64,000 bases of DNA, from NCBI RefSeq assembly GCF_012932445.1, contig NZ_JAAIIJ010000015.1, positions 1-64,000 of the forward strand, written 5' to 3'. This DNA is from Bifidobacterium panos. GTDB lineage: Bacteria > Actinomycetota > Actinomycetes > Actinomycetales > Bifidobacteriaceae. Every line of letters starts with the position of its first letter. Position 1 is the stretch's first letter. A program made the position numbers and the translations under genes. The notes under the pieces were generated by a model that saw only the letters and a program-made list of their open reading frames with translations, was not told the DNA's origin and did no database searches. Positions 26,853 to 34,150 of the stretch are shown here, one piece after another.

Positions 26853-28184
26853 GTGTTGCGGCGCAAGGCATATCGCGACTTGGAAGCGTGGAGGCAATAC
26901 AAAACCAAGCAAGCTCTGCTTGTCGATGGCGCGAGGCAAGTCGGCAAGACCTTCCTCATTCGCGAGTTCGGCTCCGAAAACTACGAACATGTCGTGGAGC
27001 TGAATCTGCTTGAGAACGTTGAGGCTCGCGATGCCATCTCCTCGGCCAAGAGCTCCGCGGAGTTGTTTTTGCGCATCAGCGCTTTTGCGCAGGAGCCTTT
27101 GGTGCCGGGGAAAACGCTGATTTTCCTCGATGAGGTGCAGGCCTGCTCGAATGTCATCACCATGGTGAAATTCCTATGTGACAGGCAGGAGTACGACTAT
27201 ATCCTTTCCGGTTCCATGCTGGGCGTGGAAATGAAGAACGTCAGGTCGGTGCCGGTTGGCTATCTGATGGCAGTGACCATGCATCCGCTGGATTTCGAGG
27301 AATTTACATGGGCCGCTGGAATCGGCGAAGATATCTGGAATGAAGTGCGCCGTGCGTACGCGCAGTGTGGCGCGGTGGACGAATTTGTGCACCGTCGATT
27401 GCTGCAGTTGTTCCACGAATACCTGATCTGTGGCGGCATGCCCGATGTTGTGCAGGCGTATTTCGCCGCGAATGACATGCAGCGCACCCGTGCCCTGCAG
27501 GGTGGCATTGCGCAGATGTATCGCGAGGACATCTCCAAGTATGCGGGTGATCGTTCTCGAACAATCAAGAGGATCTTCGATCTCATTCCAAGTGAGTTAA
27601 ACGATCAGAACAAGCGTTTCGTCGTCAAGGACATCGAAGGGCAACCACGTCTGAACCGTTATGACAATGATTTTTTGTGGTTGGCTGACGCGAGTGTGGC
27701 ACTGCCTGTCTACAACGTGGATGAGCCCCGATATCCATTGATGATGTCGATGAATTCCACCAAGTTCAAACTGTTCCTGGCTGATGTCGGGTTGCTGACA
27801 TATGAGTGCGGGTTGGATGTCGTGCGCTCAATGTTGTCGGATAGGTTGGATATCAACTATGGCGCCATATACGAGAACGCGGTGGCGCAGGAACTGGCGG
27901 CGCATGGGCATGGATTGTTCTTCTTCAAAAACCGCGTGATCGGCGAATTGGATTTTCTGATTGAGCAAGAGGGGCGTGTGGTTCCGCTGGAAGTGAAGTC
28001 GGGCAAATCGTATAAGCGGCATAGTGCGTTGAATAATGCCTTGACGACGCCGAATTATGGTATCGACCATGCGGTTGTGCTCAGTGAGGGAAACGTTGAA
28101 GTGGAAGGCAAGGTGCGTTACCTTCCTGTCTATATGGCGGGACTGCTTGAGAGCGGCAGACGCACCTTATCCGGCATGGTGTGA
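26853..28184 (+). CDS. AAA ATPase with DUF4143-type C-terminal domain
   Basis: A 443-residue protein, taken to start at GTG 26853 (GGAG eight bases upstream) because the family begins RKAYRDLEAW; longer readings run into the iterons. The N-terminal AAA domain has Walker A DGARQVGKT and Walker B LIFLDEVQ. The C-terminal domain (GAIYENAVAQELAAHGHGLFFFKN, GELDFLIEQ, PLEVKSGKS) has the spacing of a PD-(D/E)XK nuclease-like fold. The family is widespread and its cellular role is unresolved. It is flanked by sugar genes but has no visible tie to them. Confidence 0.85.
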   Translation: MLRRKAYRDLEAWRQYKTKQALLVDGARQVGKTFLIREFGSENYEHVVELNLLENVEARDAISSAKSSAELFLRISAFAQEPLVPGKTLIFLDEVQACSNVITMVKFLCDRQEYDYILSGSMLGVEMKNVRSVPVGYLMAVTMHPLDFEEFTWAAGIGEDIWNEVRRAYAQCGAVDEFVHRRLLQLFHEYLICGGMPDVVQAYFAANDMQRTRALQGGIAQMYREDISKYAGDRSRTIKRIFDLIPSELNDQNKRFVVKDIEGQPRLNRYDNDFLWLADASVALPVYNVDEPRYPLMMSMNSTKFKLFLADVGLLTYECGLDVVRSMLSDRLDINYGAIYENAVAQELAAHGHGLFFFKNRVIGELDFLIEQEGRVVPLEVKSGKSYKRHSALNNALTTPNYGIDHAVVLSEGNVEVEGKVRYLPVYMAGLLESGRRTLSGMV

Positions 28185-28288
28185 GAAGGGCGCTGTGCTT
28201 GAGGCGCGCGGCGAAAGCGATTTCATGGGCAAGTCGAACTAGGTTTCCGTCTTCGCGGTGCGATTCGGCGGTGTGGTTGCGGCTGACA

Positions 28289-28330
28289 AAGTGGGGCGCG
28301 CGAGATCACCCGATCTCGCGCGCCCCACTT
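28289..28330. terminator. Bidirectional terminator, perfect 19-bp stem
   Basis: AAGTGGGGCGCGCGAGATC (28289-28307) pairs perfectly with its complement at 28312-28330 around the loop ACCC. It lies between the converging ATPase gene and the 139-residue gene. Confidence 0.8.
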
Positions 28331-28357
28331 GAATCTAAAGAGAGTGTGTGCGAACCG

Positions 28358-28777
28358 TCAGTACTTGTTCGCGCCGGCCCCTTCCCACTTGATGGTGAAG
28401 CCACGGTGGTAGTGCAGGAACATGTTCGCGCCATAGCGGTCGACTTCGCGGTGCGTGAACAGCATGCGGATGGCGAACGCGGTCTGCACGTCTTCCGGCA
28501 GCGCAAGGAACGCTTGGTGCGCATCCCAGTAGGGGGTGGTGCAGATGGCGGCGTCGGGCACATAGGCGTAGCCGTATCCATCCTCGTTGACATAACCCAT
28601 GAACGGCAGGCCCCATGCATTGTGCTTGGTCAGTTCCGCCTTGAAGTCCTCGACTTGCGCCAGGGCCTCGTCACTGATGCCAAACTCCTTGGCCACTTTG
28701 TTCGCGGCGGCGGTTTTGGCGGCGGCGTCTTTGCCAAACATCTCCAGATCCACGGTAATGGTTTTGTTCTCTGCCAT
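28358..28777 (-). CDS. Conserved-looking 139-residue protein of unknown function
   Basis: The ATG at 28777 is preceded by GGAGGAAC, a strong ribosome-binding site. The product (MAENKTITVDLEMFGKDAA...) is acidic at the N-terminus and has no signal peptide or membrane segment. The C-terminal half is aromatic- and histidine-rich (YGYAYVPDAAICTTPYWDAHQ, RMLFTHREVDRYGANMFLHYHRGFTIKWEG). I recognise no family. It has its own terminator and a divergent regulatory region containing a CGAACAT palindrome, so it is probably a real, separately regulated gene. Confidence 0.7.
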   Translation of the reverse strand: MAENKTITVDLEMFGKDAAAKTAAANKVAKEFGISDEALAQVEDFKAELTKHNAWGLPFMGYVNEDGYGYAYVPDAAICTTPYWDAHQAFLALPEDVQTAFAIRMLFTHREVDRYGANMFLHYHRGFTIKWEGAGANKY

Positions 28778-28802
28778 GTCTGTTCCTCCTTGGTGCATAA
28801 AA

Positions 28803-28821
28803 CGAACATTGATGATGTTCG
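28803..28821. promoter_or_regulatory. Palindromic operator candidate CGAACAT-N5-ATGTTCG
   Basis: Perfect 7-bp arms surround TGATG, 26 bp upstream of the 139-residue gene. A related site, CGAACAT-N5-ATGTGTG, lies at 29024-29042. The cognate regulator is not identifiable. Confidence 0.5.
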
Positions 28822-29223
28822 CAATCAAGCGAACGCAACATCTGTTTTATGCCGGATGTAGTAATGGTGGACGGACGGCGTTGTGTCATCCGTGACCCAG
28901 CATAACACGCAATCGGCTTGTTATAGGCAGTTTGCCGCATTCTTTGATGGATTTGCGCCGATTGCGCGGGATATGGGATGTCTTGTTCGATTATTGACTC
29001 TCGTGTTTGTTTTGATGGTAAAACGAACATGGGAAATGTGTGCTACGCACCGCGAAGCGAACATCGACGGCGTGTCGCTTTCAGGGGGATATGGAGCTAT
29101 GTGTTTGGGTGGTATCGTTCTTCGCTAACCCCATTCCGCGGAGGTCGGATGCTGAACACGCCGCAAAATTCGCGGAACTTCGGGGTAATTCAACCCCATT
29201 TCGTAAAACCGATGAACTAAGTG

Positions 29224-29241
29224 CTATTATTAGTCGTTAAC
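29224..29241. promoter_or_regulatory. Candidate ROK operator in the xylF promoter
   Basis: CTATTATTAGT followed by the palindrome CGTTAACG. The same CTATTATTAGT, read toward xylB and also followed by TTAAC, occurs at 35748-35758. The shared TATTAT could also serve as a -10 box. Confidence 0.5.
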
Positions 29242-29320
29242 GGTTGGATGGATGAGCATCTGTCCGTTGTAAGGAAAGAGAGAAATCTCAAGATTCAATT
29301 TCATCGGCGAAAGGAATCTC

Positions 29321-30427
29321 ATGAATAAGTGGACCAAGGTTGTCGGCGCTGTTGCCGCCGCTGCGATGCTGCTCCCGTTGAGCGCCTGCGGTGGGTCCCG
29401 CGACACCAGTTCCGGCGACACGAAGGATGCCTCCGAAGTCAACATCGGCATCTCGATGCCGGAGCAGATGCTGGAGCGTTGGAAGATCGACGGCTCCAAC
29501 CTGAAGAAGCAGCTGGAAGGCTACGGATATAAGGTCACCCTGCAGTATGCCGACGGCAAGACCGATCTGCAGACATCCCAGATTCAGAATATGGCCAACA
29601 ACGGCATGGATTACGTTGTCGTCGCCTCCATCGACGGCACCTCCACCGGCGCGGCCTGCGAGCAGGCCCAGCAGAACGGCGCCAAGATTATTGCTTACGA
29701 TCGCCTGATTATGAACACCGATGCCGTGGACTATTACGCCACCTTCTCGCTCGAAGAGGTCGGCAAGATGCAGGGCGAATATATCGAGAAGGCCCTGGGC
29801 CTAAAGGACGGCGCAAAGGGTCCGTTCAACGTTGAGCTGATGGCCGGCTCGCCCACCGACAACAACGCCGGTTACTACTTCAAGGGCGCTTGGTCCGTGC
29901 TGGGCAAGTATTACGACTCCGGCGTGCTGCAGGCCAAGAGCGGCAAGGTCCCGAAGTCCGCCGACGACTGGCAGTCCATCGGCATCGACAACTGGGATCG
30001 TCAGAAGGCCCAGAACGAGATGGAGAACCGCATCAACTCCTTCTACAACGACGGCACCAAGCTTGACGCCGTGCTCGCCCAGAACGACGCCGAGGCCCTC
30101 GGCACCGTGAACGCCGTCGAAGGCGCCGGCTGGGATTACTACCCGGTCATCACCGGTCAGGACGCCGAGAAGGCCAACGTTCAGGCCATCGTCAAGGGCA
30201 AGCAGTCCATGACGGTCTACAAGGACACCCGCGAGCTGGCGAAGGCCACCGCGCAGATGATCAAGGACTTGGTTGACGGCAAGACGCCCGAGGCGAAGGA
30301 CACCTTCAACAATGGCACCAAGGACGTTCCGTCCCAGCTGCTGACCCCGGTCTCCGTGGATAAGGACAACCTGGAGAAGATCCTGGTCGACGGTGGTTAC
30401 ATCACCGCCGAGGATGCCGGTCTGTAA
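29321..30427 (+). CDS. xylF: Xylose (multiple-sugar) ABC importer, binding lipoprotein
   Basis: A 368-residue periplasmic-binding-protein family type I lipoprotein (lipobox PLSAC, Cys23) resembling ChvE/XylF monosaccharide-binding proteins: NIGISMPEQMLERWKIDG, AKIIAYDRLIMN and the hinge segment LAQNDAEALGTVNAVE. It starts after AAAGGAATCTC. It is followed by one double-ABC ATPase and one permease, the ChvE-GguA-GguB layout. That differs from the bifidobacterial fructose system, which has two permeases. Location beside xylB and a ROK repressor supports xylose as ligand; other pentoses or hexoses remain possible. Confidence 0.85.
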   Translation: MNKWTKVVGAVAAAAMLLPLSACGGSRDTSSGDTKDASEVNIGISMPEQMLERWKIDGSNLKKQLEGYGYKVTLQYADGKTDLQTSQIQNMANNGMDYVVVASIDGTSTGAACEQAQQNGAKIIAYDRLIMNTDAVDYYATFSLEEVGKMQGEYIEKALGLKDGAKGPFNVELMAGSPTDNNAGYYFKGAWSVLGKYYDSGVLQAKSGKVPKSADDWQSIGIDNWDRQKAQNEMENRINSFYNDGTKLDAVLAQNDAEALGTVNAVEGAGWDYYPVITGQDAEKANVQAIVKGKQSMTVYKDTRELAKATAQMIKDLVDGKTPEAKDTFNNGTKDVPSQLLTPVSVDKDNLEKILVDGGYITAEDAGL

Positions 30428-30446
30428 ATTCGTCCGGATGCAAGAT

Positions 30447-30478
30447 AAGGCGCCGCGTCATTCGTGGCACGGCGCCTT
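30447..30478 (+). terminator. Intercistronic hairpin after xylF
   Basis: AAGGCGCCG and CGGCGCCTT form a perfect stem followed by TGTCATG. As after the other SBP genes, partial termination would raise binding protein relative to transporter. Confidence 0.65.
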
Positions 30479-30520
30479 TGTCATGTCCTAACCGAGCACA
30501 AATAAGTACAGGAGGTTGCT

Positions 30521-32089
30521 GTGGCTAGTAATAATGACGTGATTCTTGAAATGCGTCATATCGTCAAGCGTTTCGGCCCGGTCACCGCGTTGAAGGATGT
30601 GAATATCACCGTCAAGCGCGGTCAGGTATTCTCCATCTGCGGCGAGAATGGTGCCGGCAAGTCGACCCTGATGAACGTGCTGTCGGGTGTGTACCCGTAC
30701 GGCACCTATGAGGGCGACATCGTTTATGACGGTGAGACGTGCAAGTTCAAAACGATTCGCGATTCCGAGAGCAAAGGCATCGTGATCATTCACCAGGAAC
30801 TGGCGTTGGTGCCCTACATGTCGATTCAGGAAAACATCTTCCTGGGCAATCAGATCAAAAAGGGTATCGCCATTGATGCGGATGCGCAGCGCAAGGAAGC
30901 GCTTCGCGTGATGAACATGGTGGGTCTGGATGAGAACCCGGACACGCTGATCGCGAACATCGGCGTGGGCAAGCAGCAGCTGGTGGAGATTGCCAAGGCT
31001 CTGACCAAAGATGTGAAGCTGTTGATTCTGGACGAGCCGACGGCCGCCCTTAACGACGAGGATTCGTTCAAGTTGCTCGGTCTGATCGACCAGTTGCGTA
31101 AAGAGCACGGTATCACCGCGATTATCATTTCGCACAAGCTCAACGAGATCGCGGCTTCCGCGGACGCGGTGCAGGTGATTCGTGATGGCCAGACCATCAG
31201 CCATATCGATATCGACAAGGCACACCCGCTTGATCAGGATGCGTTGATTCGCGACATGGTGGGTCGTCCTCTGACGAACCGTTACCCGGAGCATGATCCG
31301 CATATCGGCGAGGAGATGTTCCGCATCGAAAACTGGAAGTGCCATCATCCGCTGGACGAGAATCGTCTGGTCTCCAAGAATGTGTGCCTGAACGTGCGCA
31401 AGGGGGAGATCGTCGGCATCGCCGGTTTGGTGGGTGCCGGTCGCACCGAGACGATGATGAGCATGTTCGGCCACCAGTACGGCACCCACGCTTCGGGCAA
31501 GCTGTACATGGAAGGCAAGGAAGTCAGTTTCCCGAACGTGCGTTCCGCCATTGATCACGGCGTGGCTTACGCCACCGAAGATCGCAAGGTCTACGGCCTG
31601 AACCTGATGGATACGATTCGCGGCAACACTTCGCTGGCCAGCCTTAAGGCTCTGAGCAAGCTTGGCGTGATTGACGAGACTCGCGAGAAGCAGGTCGCCG
31701 AGAAATATCGCAAGGAGTTCCGCACCAAGTCGCCGACCATCGAGATGCCATCGGGCAATCTGTCGGGCGGCAACCAGCAGAAGGTCGTGCTGGCCAAGTG
31801 GGTGGCCACCGGTCCGAAGGTGCTGATTCTGGACGAACCGACCCGAGGCATCGATGTGGGTGCGAAGTACGACATCTACGAGATCATCGACCAGCTTGCG
31901 GACGCGGGCTCGGCGGTAATCGTCGTCAGCTCCGAACTGCCCGAGCTGCTCGGTATTTGCGACCGCATCTACACCATGTGCAACGGCACGATCACCAACT
32001 GCGTGAATGCCAAGGAGACTGATCAGGAGGAACTCATGCGTTACATGACCTCCGAAACTCCCATCGATTCGGACAAGGTATACGCCTGA
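30521..32089 (+). CDS. xylG: Xylose ABC importer, double ATPase subunit
   Basis: A 522-residue ATPase with two ABC domains, of the RbsA/XylG/GguA type. It starts at GTG 30521 behind CAGGAGG. The first domain has Walker A GENGAGKSTLM and Walker B LLILDEPTAALN. The second has the family's degenerate Walker A (GLVGAGRTE), signature LSGGNQQKVVLAKW and LILDEPTRGIDVGAKYDIYE. It powers import together with XylF and XylH. Confidence 0.93.
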   Translation: MASNNDVILEMRHIVKRFGPVTALKDVNITVKRGQVFSICGENGAGKSTLMNVLSGVYPYGTYEGDIVYDGETCKFKTIRDSESKGIVIIHQELALVPYMSIQENIFLGNQIKKGIAIDADAQRKEALRVMNMVGLDENPDTLIANIGVGKQQLVEIAKALTKDVKLLILDEPTAALNDEDSFKLLGLIDQLRKEHGITAIIISHKLNEIAASADAVQVIRDGQTISHIDIDKAHPLDQDALIRDMVGRPLTNRYPEHDPHIGEEMFRIENWKCHHPLDENRLVSKNVCLNVRKGEIVGIAGLVGAGRTETMMSMFGHQYGTHASGKLYMEGKEVSFPNVRSAIDHGVAYATEDRKVYGLNLMDTIRGNTSLASLKALSKLGVIDETREKQVAEKYRKEFRTKSPTIEMPSGNLSGGNQQKVVLAKWVATGPKVLILDEPTRGIDVGAKYDIYEIIDQLADAGSAVIVVSSELPELLGICDRIYTMCNGTITNCVNAKETDQEELMRYMTSETPIDSDKVYA

Positions 32090-32139
32090 GTCGGCCAAAT
32101 CGACTTACAGGAACGGATTTTTGAAAGGAACGTTTTCAA

Positions 32140-33369
32140 ATGTCAGATACAACCACCACGGCCGTTAAGAAGAACGGCGATGGGGCCGAAACCCAGTCGC
32201 TGAAATCCCTGTTGCTGGGCAACGCTCGATCCTACGGCATCTTCTTCGCGCTGATCGTCGTGATCATCGTGTTCCAGATTCTCACCGGCGGCCGTCTGCT
32301 CAACCCGAACAACGTGGTCGCGCTGTTCCAGCAGAACGCCTACGTGCTGATCACCGCCATCGGTATGTTGATGGTCATCATCGCCACGCACATTGATCTG
32401 TCCGTCGGCTCTGTCGTCGCATTCATCGGCGGCGTGGGTGCCTTCGCCATGAAGAACTGGGGCATGAACTGGCTGCTGGCCATCCTGCTCATGGTCGTCA
32501 TCGGCTTGGCCATTGGCGCCTGGCACGGCTTCTGGGTCGCCTACGTCGGCGTGCCCGGCTTCGTGACCACTTTGGGCGGCATGCTTATCTTCCGTGGTTT
32601 GGCCACCGTCGTGGCCGGCGAATCCATCCCGGTGTCCGACGCGGCCTTCCGCGCCATCAGCAAGGACTATCTGCCCAATTTCCTCGGGTTCTGGGGAGAA
32701 TACTCCAGTAATGCCATCATCGTTGGCGTTGTTGCCATCGTGCTGGTCGTCTGGCTTCAGCTGCACAAGCGCGCCAATGCCATCAAGAACGGACTGCCTG
32801 TCCAGCCGATGAATTTCATCGTGCTGAAGTGCGTGGTTGCGGTTCTGGCCATCGGCTATGTGACTTACCTGCTGGCTCGCTCCGGCAACTCCACTCAGGG
32901 CGGTATCCCGATTGTGCTCCTCATCATCGGCGTGCTGATCGGCATCTACTGGTTCGCCTTGAACCGCACCGTCTACGGCCGCAATGTGTATGCCGTCGGC
33001 GGCAACCGTAAGGCTGCGATCCTGTCCGGCATCGATACCAAGGCCACCGACTTCAAGATCTTCCTGAACATGGGCTTCCTGACGTCGATCGCCGCGGTCA
33101 TCACCCTGTCTCGTCTGGCCTCCGCCACCGCGCAGACCGGCATGGAGTTCGAAATGGACGCCATCGCCGCCTGCTTCATCGGCGGCACCGCCGTCACCGG
33201 TGGTATCGGCACCATCCCCGGTGCCATGGTCGGCGCTCTGATCATGGGTGTGCTGAACCAAGGCCTGTCCATCATGGGTGTGGACGCCGCTTGGGTCAAG
33301 ACCATCAAGGGTCTCGTCGTTATCGCCGCCGTGGCCTACGATCTGCTCTCCAAGCGCAAGAAGGGCTGA
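32140..33369 (+). CDS. xylH: Xylose ABC importer permease
   Basis: A 409-residue permease of the XylH/GguB type, longer than RbsC-like permeases, with about ten hydrophobic segments. The conserved stretch HIDLSVGSVVAFIGGVGAF and the C-terminal segment ACFIGGTAVTGGIGTIPGAMVGALIMGVLNQGLSIMGV are diagnostic. The start follows GAAAGGAACG. It is the last gene of xylFGH, followed by a strong terminator. Confidence 0.92.
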   Translation: MSDTTTTAVKKNGDGAETQSLKSLLLGNARSYGIFFALIVVIIVFQILTGGRLLNPNNVVALFQQNAYVLITAIGMLMVIIATHIDLSVGSVVAFIGGVGAFAMKNWGMNWLLAILLMVVIGLAIGAWHGFWVAYVGVPGFVTTLGGMLIFRGLATVVAGESIPVSDAAFRAISKDYLPNFLGFWGEYSSNAIIVGVVAIVLVVWLQLHKRANAIKNGLPVQPMNFIVLKCVVAVLAIGYVTYLLARSGNSTQGGIPIVLLIIGVLIGIYWFALNRTVYGRNVYAVGGNRKAAILSGIDTKATDFKIFLNMGFLTSIAAVITLSRLASATAQTGMEFEMDAIAACFIGGTAVTGGIGTIPGAMVGALIMGVLNQGLSIMGVDAAWVKTIKGLVVIAAVAYDLLSKRKKG

Positions 33370-33392
33370 TCCTTCAGCCTGAACTGAACGGC

Positions 33393-33427
33393 AAATGGGG
33401 CATCGCTTCAACGGCGATGCCCCATTT
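33393..33427. terminator. Terminator after xylFGH
   Basis: AAATGGGGCATCGC and GCGATGCCCCATTT form a perfect 14-bp stem with a 7-nt loop. The T/A flanks allow it to work in both directions for the converging genes. Confidence 0.85.
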
Positions 33428-33449
33428 TCGTATGAATTAGGTTGAAAAT

Positions 33450-33782
33450 TTAACGCTTGTTGCGCTGGTTTTTATTTTTGGGAGCGGCGGGCTTGAAAAA
33501 ATCCCACTTGTCAACAAAAAAAGAATGAACCGGAGGAATCTTGGCGATGATGAATCCAAAAATCACCCCGCCAAGAATGGTCCACGTGCTCAAATCCTGC
33601 TTGAGCAGCATGAACACGATGTAGATGATGGCGATCACGAACCCCACCATCGATGAGATTCTGCCCTGCTTCTCGGTCATTTCGCTGCCGCGGGAGGGCA
33701 ACGCGCCGAGAAACAGCCCTACGGCCAGGGAGATAACGCCCATCACCACGGCGATGGCGATAACGATGCCTGATGTCTGCAT
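33450..33782 (-). CDS. Small membrane protein, unknown function (110 residues)
   Basis: Three hydrophobic stretches (IVIAIAVVMGVISLAVGLFLGAL, MVGFVIAIIYIVFML, TILGGVIFGFIIAKI) and a basic tail KNKNQRNKR indicate a small integral membrane protein. It lies 6 bp after the 87-residue membrane protein gene on the same strand, whose end carries GAAGGAG that can serve as its ribosome-binding site. I recognise no family. Confidence 0.6.
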   Translation of the reverse strand: MQTSGIVIAIAVVMGVISLAVGLFLGALPSRGSEMTEKQGRISSMVGFVIAIIYIVFMLLKQDLSTWTILGGVIFGFIIAKIPPVHSFFVDKWDFFKPAAPKNKNQRNKR

Positions 33783-33788
33783 GATGAA

Positions 33789-34052
33789 TCACTGCTCCTT
33801 CGTGTGATCGTCGGTGTCAGAGGTGCTGGGCTCTTCGGTTTCTTCGTCCGAACGTTTGCCTTCTTTGAGCCACAGCTGAACGGCACTGAAGCCTGTGTAT
33901 AGTATCGCAACGCTGATGCAGACGATAAGAATGATGCTCGGTGCGGTGGCTAGAGCGCCATCTTTGATGTCTTGCGAAACGGATTGGACGAGCCATGCGA
34001 TGCACGCGACACAGGTTAGCGCATACAGTCTCATGCGGAAGCCGTCGTTCAT
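33789..34052 (-). CDS. Small two-helix membrane protein, unknown function (87 residues)
   Basis: Two hydrophobic segments (LYALTCVACIAWLVQ and SIILIVCISVAILYTGF) precede an acidic, serine/threonine-rich cytoplasmic-type tail (DEETEEPSTSDTDDHTKEQ). It probably forms a two-gene unit with the following 110-residue membrane protein. The ribosome-binding site is weak. No function can be given. Confidence 0.55.
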   Translation of the reverse strand: MNDGFRMRLYALTCVACIAWLVQSVSQDIKDGALATAPSIILIVCISVAILYTGFSAVQLWLKEGKRSDEETEEPSTSDTDDHTKEQ

Positions 34053-34082
34053 TGTTCACTCGATTCTTAAGTATTGAGACGA

Positions 34083-34128
34083 AATAGCCGAAGCGCTATC
34101 TGTCTATAGGATAGTCGCTTCGGCTATT
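34083..34128 (-). terminator. Terminator after xylB
   Basis: AATAGCCGAAGCG and CGCTTCGGCTATT pair perfectly over 13 bp, with an inner CTAT/ATAG helix, 23 bp past the xylB stop. On the minus strand it is followed by TTCGTC. Confidence 0.75.
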
Positions 34129-34150
34129 GTATATGGCTGTAAGCCCTGAT

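Larger units (their letters stand above)
28778..29320. other. Divergent regulatory region without a convincing gene
   Basis: It holds the promoters of the 139-residue gene (minus) and of xylF (plus). Visible are the palindrome at 28803-28821, a related site at 29024-29042, a possible promoter (TTGACT near 28995), the motif CTATTATTAGT at 29224 shared with the xylB promoter, and a small GGGGT/ACCCC hairpin near 29182. Short open frames here have no ribosome-binding sites. Confidence 0.6.

Noticed and set aside
28978-29240. Small open frames in the xylF leader region
   Set aside because: No ribosome-binding sites and no recognisable protein character; better explained as regulatory DNA.
29321-33369. 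Assignment of the importer as the bifidobacterial fructose system FruEKFG
   Set aside because: Only one long permease follows the ATPase, and the neighbours are xylB and a ROK repressor, which fits XylFGH/ChvE-Ggu better.
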